Shown in pieces: positions 61,598-64,000 of a DNA stretch of 64,000 nucleotides (positions are counted from its first letter, which is position 1; each line of letters starts with the position of its first letter). A program made the translations under genes and the position numbers. This DNA is from Stercorarius parasiticus. Taxonomy: Eukaryota > Chordata > Aves > Charadriiformes > Stercorariidae. The notes beneath the pieces are model-generated. The model was not told the origin of the DNA and made no database searches. It saw only the letters and a program-made list of their open reading frames with translations. The DNA lies in contig VWZL01000919.1 in assembly GCA_013396915.1 (NCBI GenBank), positions 507,267-571,266 of the forward strand, in the 5' to 3' direction.

Positions 61598-64000
61598 TAG
61601 CTGCTTGCAAAACCCTCCGTAGTGCAGCCAAATTTATTTTACAGCTAATCTGTATCATTGAATTACAAGTTTCATCTGTTTTTCTCTATTTTTGTCTTTT
61701 CTTGAAGAGTTCCTGGCTCTTTTAGAAAGACTGATAAAAAAGGGGATAGCTTAACTTTTTTTTTCTTTCTATGTAAGCTCTGGCGTCAATAGTTTCCAAG
61801 GTATGCAATCAGCCAAACATGTAGACACAGTTTTTACTACTGCAGGTGCTTCGCAAGCTGGTCTTCTCTCTGAGTCTATTTCTGCATTTCTCCTGTCTAC
61901 CAGGTATAGTAGATCTTGTCTGGCAGTCATCAATTTATGGTACAGACCAAAATTATTTTTGAAAATCAAAATGTCATGTTCAGTTCTCCTACTTAATTCT
62001 TTCCTGTGTAAGTATAGGTGTTTCCTTCTTTCCGAGTGATGTCTTGCAATATCCAGAAAGAAGCTCAGTGGAAATCTCCAAGGTATTATGACAGATCAGC
62101 TGGTGATAAATTCTTCTTAAACACTTTGCTTTCTCTCTGACACTACTCCTATTATCAACACTACTGTGCTTCACATTTCAAGAAAAGAGGGCATTTTCCT
62201 AGAAGCTGAAAGAGTGAGATAAGTGTACGTGGAGAACTTAAAAAGCATACAGAAGTAGAGAATTAGTTTTTCCATAAAGTACTTATTGTCCATTTTCAGA
62301 TTGATTCCTTTGTGTTCTTGAATAACTTAAAAAACGTCATTTGTGGGGAGAGGTGAGATGAAATTCATGGAGGAGGAGAAAGCTCATTCATGCAAGATCC
62401 CTGCTGACCTTGGGAGCTGATGCCAGATCTCCTGGCTGCAGAAGACAGGCCTGCCCCACGCAGGCACTCGTTGCCAGGATGGGTTATCCTGGGCACAGGT
62501 GCTTGATTCACCAGCTGTTTGGGCTCTATAGCCATGTGAGCTTTGCCAGGGTTTGCCTTATTTCCAACTCAGTAATTAGTTATGATGACTTTGTCCAGTG
62601 TTTCGTGTGGTGAGGGAGCGTGAATTCAGAAAAGAGAGTTTTATGAATCCTGAAACTTTCACTGTGATCGACAGTTTGTTTTCTGAAGAAAAGAATCCTT
62701 GCAGCCTATACACTGTCCTTTTGTGACTTTTTAGTCCATAAGTGCTGCTTGTGTTGGTAGAAATCTGCAGGCTCAACGGTCACAGGGATAATGTAAAAAA
62801 ACCATGAACATGCCTATTTGGCTCTAGACTTGAGAAAATGGTTGAGCTGTGTCAGAAGCATAGTTTAAAAACACTTTGTGAATATTTAACAGGAGCACAT
62901 TCTTAGATTTTTTTAAATAATTCCGTGAGACAAAGGAATCTAAGCCTGCATCTGCTCTGACCCTTCCATATTGTCTTTATCATGACGAAAACTCTCATTT
63001 CTGTTTTTCTTTGTAATATTGCAGGAAATAGCCTGCACCCACAAAAAGCAAGTGCATATGATCTAGGTGAAACCAAATATAGAACTTGAAGCCCAAATGA
63101 ATACATATAACTTGTGTCAGCAGTATTTTCAATTAAATGAGTCGGATTTAGGCAGCTGTCTGCATCTTTATAGATAATAGCATTAAAATGCTTAGATTTC
63201 TGAACAATTAACTTATTTAACAGCATTAACTGTTTGTGGCTCCACTTTAGGCTGTTTGCTTTGAAAATGACATATCAAGCATTGATTTCAATGGTATTAT
63301 TACAATAATGCTGATGATGTCACATTCTGGAAATTTCCACAATGACACATCTGTGGGCTGTCAAGTATGTTCCAATGGAAGACCGAGAATTTAGTGTTAG
63401 CAAGTGTAAGTATATGGTAATGCAATCTTTTAACATCTTAGAAACAACTTGATTATAAAGAGACCTCATGAGCAGAAAAAAATAATCATCTCAGTCTCTC
63501 ATGCAGCACTGAATGACACATTACAGAAACAGGAACTCCTCCTTAAAAAGAAATCCAGGCCTTGATGTTCCTGTCTGTCTTTTAAGTGATTTCTTTAACT
63601 GAGCATTGTCTGTGCCTGGGAGTGATAAGTAACTACTATAACTTACAACATTAAATATAATTAGTTTTATCTACTGAAATAACGTATTCTAAATTAAATA
63701 TCCTTTCTCAGCATTGTTGCCTGGCAAATTTTCTTTTCCTGTTGTGTAAGATTTATTGCTATTTATCCAATGTGAAATATTTTTTGTTAGTATTTTTCCC
63801 ACCCTGATAGCTTTAAGATGTAACAAGAGAAAGCAACCCAGGACTTACAGATATATTACTGGTAGTTCATTGAGCGTGGGAATATCAAGCTACACTGATG
63901 CCCATAGTACCAGCCTTCCTGACTGAGTTATTTTTTCTCCTAACTTATTTATAAATGGAAATATTTTCACACAGTTTATGCCAAATAATTCATTATCTAA

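Larger units (their letters stand above)
55577..64000. other. Long non-coding stretch to window end
   Basis: No identified gene. Slightly GC-richer patches at about 56945-57200 and 62400-62530 carry open frames of 67-81 codons without a known domain or paired splice sites. Simple repeats are a GA-rich tract (59253-59303) and a (TG)n microsatellite (61572-61597). A minus-strand open frame of 122 codons at 57555-57923 has no recognisable family or splice support. Confidence 0.5.

Noticed and set aside
1..64000. CRISPR arrays, bacterial operons, tRNA or rRNA genes
   Set aside because: No regularly spaced repeats, cloverleaf-like tRNA sequence or rRNA motifs were seen. Repeat content is vertebrate, specifically bird-like.

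Overview
The window looks like AT-rich, gene-poor nuclear DNA from a bird. The evidence is the repeats. There are several CR1 LINE copies, including recognisable endonuclease and reverse-transcriptase (RT) pieces and the typical ATTCTATG-like CR1 tail. There are also several endogenous-retrovirus (ERV) LTRs whose ends and core motifs I recognise as avian. I see no L1, Alu-like SINE, bacterial gene, rRNA, tRNA or CRISPR array. I cannot name the species, and no protein-coding gene can be identified with confidence. The window is best read as intergenic or deep-intronic sequence.

Layout. 1-7736 is unannotated AT-rich DNA. 7737-8585 is a truncated ERV remnant: the 3' part of an LTR, a tRNA-Lys-type primer-binding site and a stretch of leader. 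8586-13660 has no recognised gene, apart from a possible old CR1 tail near 12.5 kb and a 21-bp tandem duplication near 9.9 kb. 13661-17378 is a nested structure: an LTR of about 1.1 kb on the plus strand, interrupted by about 2.6 kb of minus-strand CR1. 17379-33227 is mostly unique sequence. It contains an ancient LINE remnant (about 18.84-19.20 kb) and a few open segments with good splice signals, the best being a phase-compatible pair at 20944-21076 and 22690 onward. 33228-33530 is a CR1 3' end with a TTATGTTC-type expansion. 34636-36660 is a second long CR1, plus strand, internally deleted and containing a 37-base assembly gap. About 43.16-43.93 kb is an ancient CR1 fragment. 44848-45385 (minus) and 54982-55571 (plus) are two solo LTRs of related sequence in opposite orientation, each flanked by a 5-bp target-site duplication. 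52165-52480 is a third CR1 RT fragment. The rest is AT-rich single-copy-looking DNA with short simple repeats.

None of the mobile elements appears able to move. The CR1 copies carry stops, frameshifts, deletions and in one case a changed catalytic residue. The ERVs are solo or truncated LTRs with no gag, pol or env. Family names come from recalled sequence features; no database was searched. Boundaries not fixed by a target-site duplication are approximate to tens of bases.
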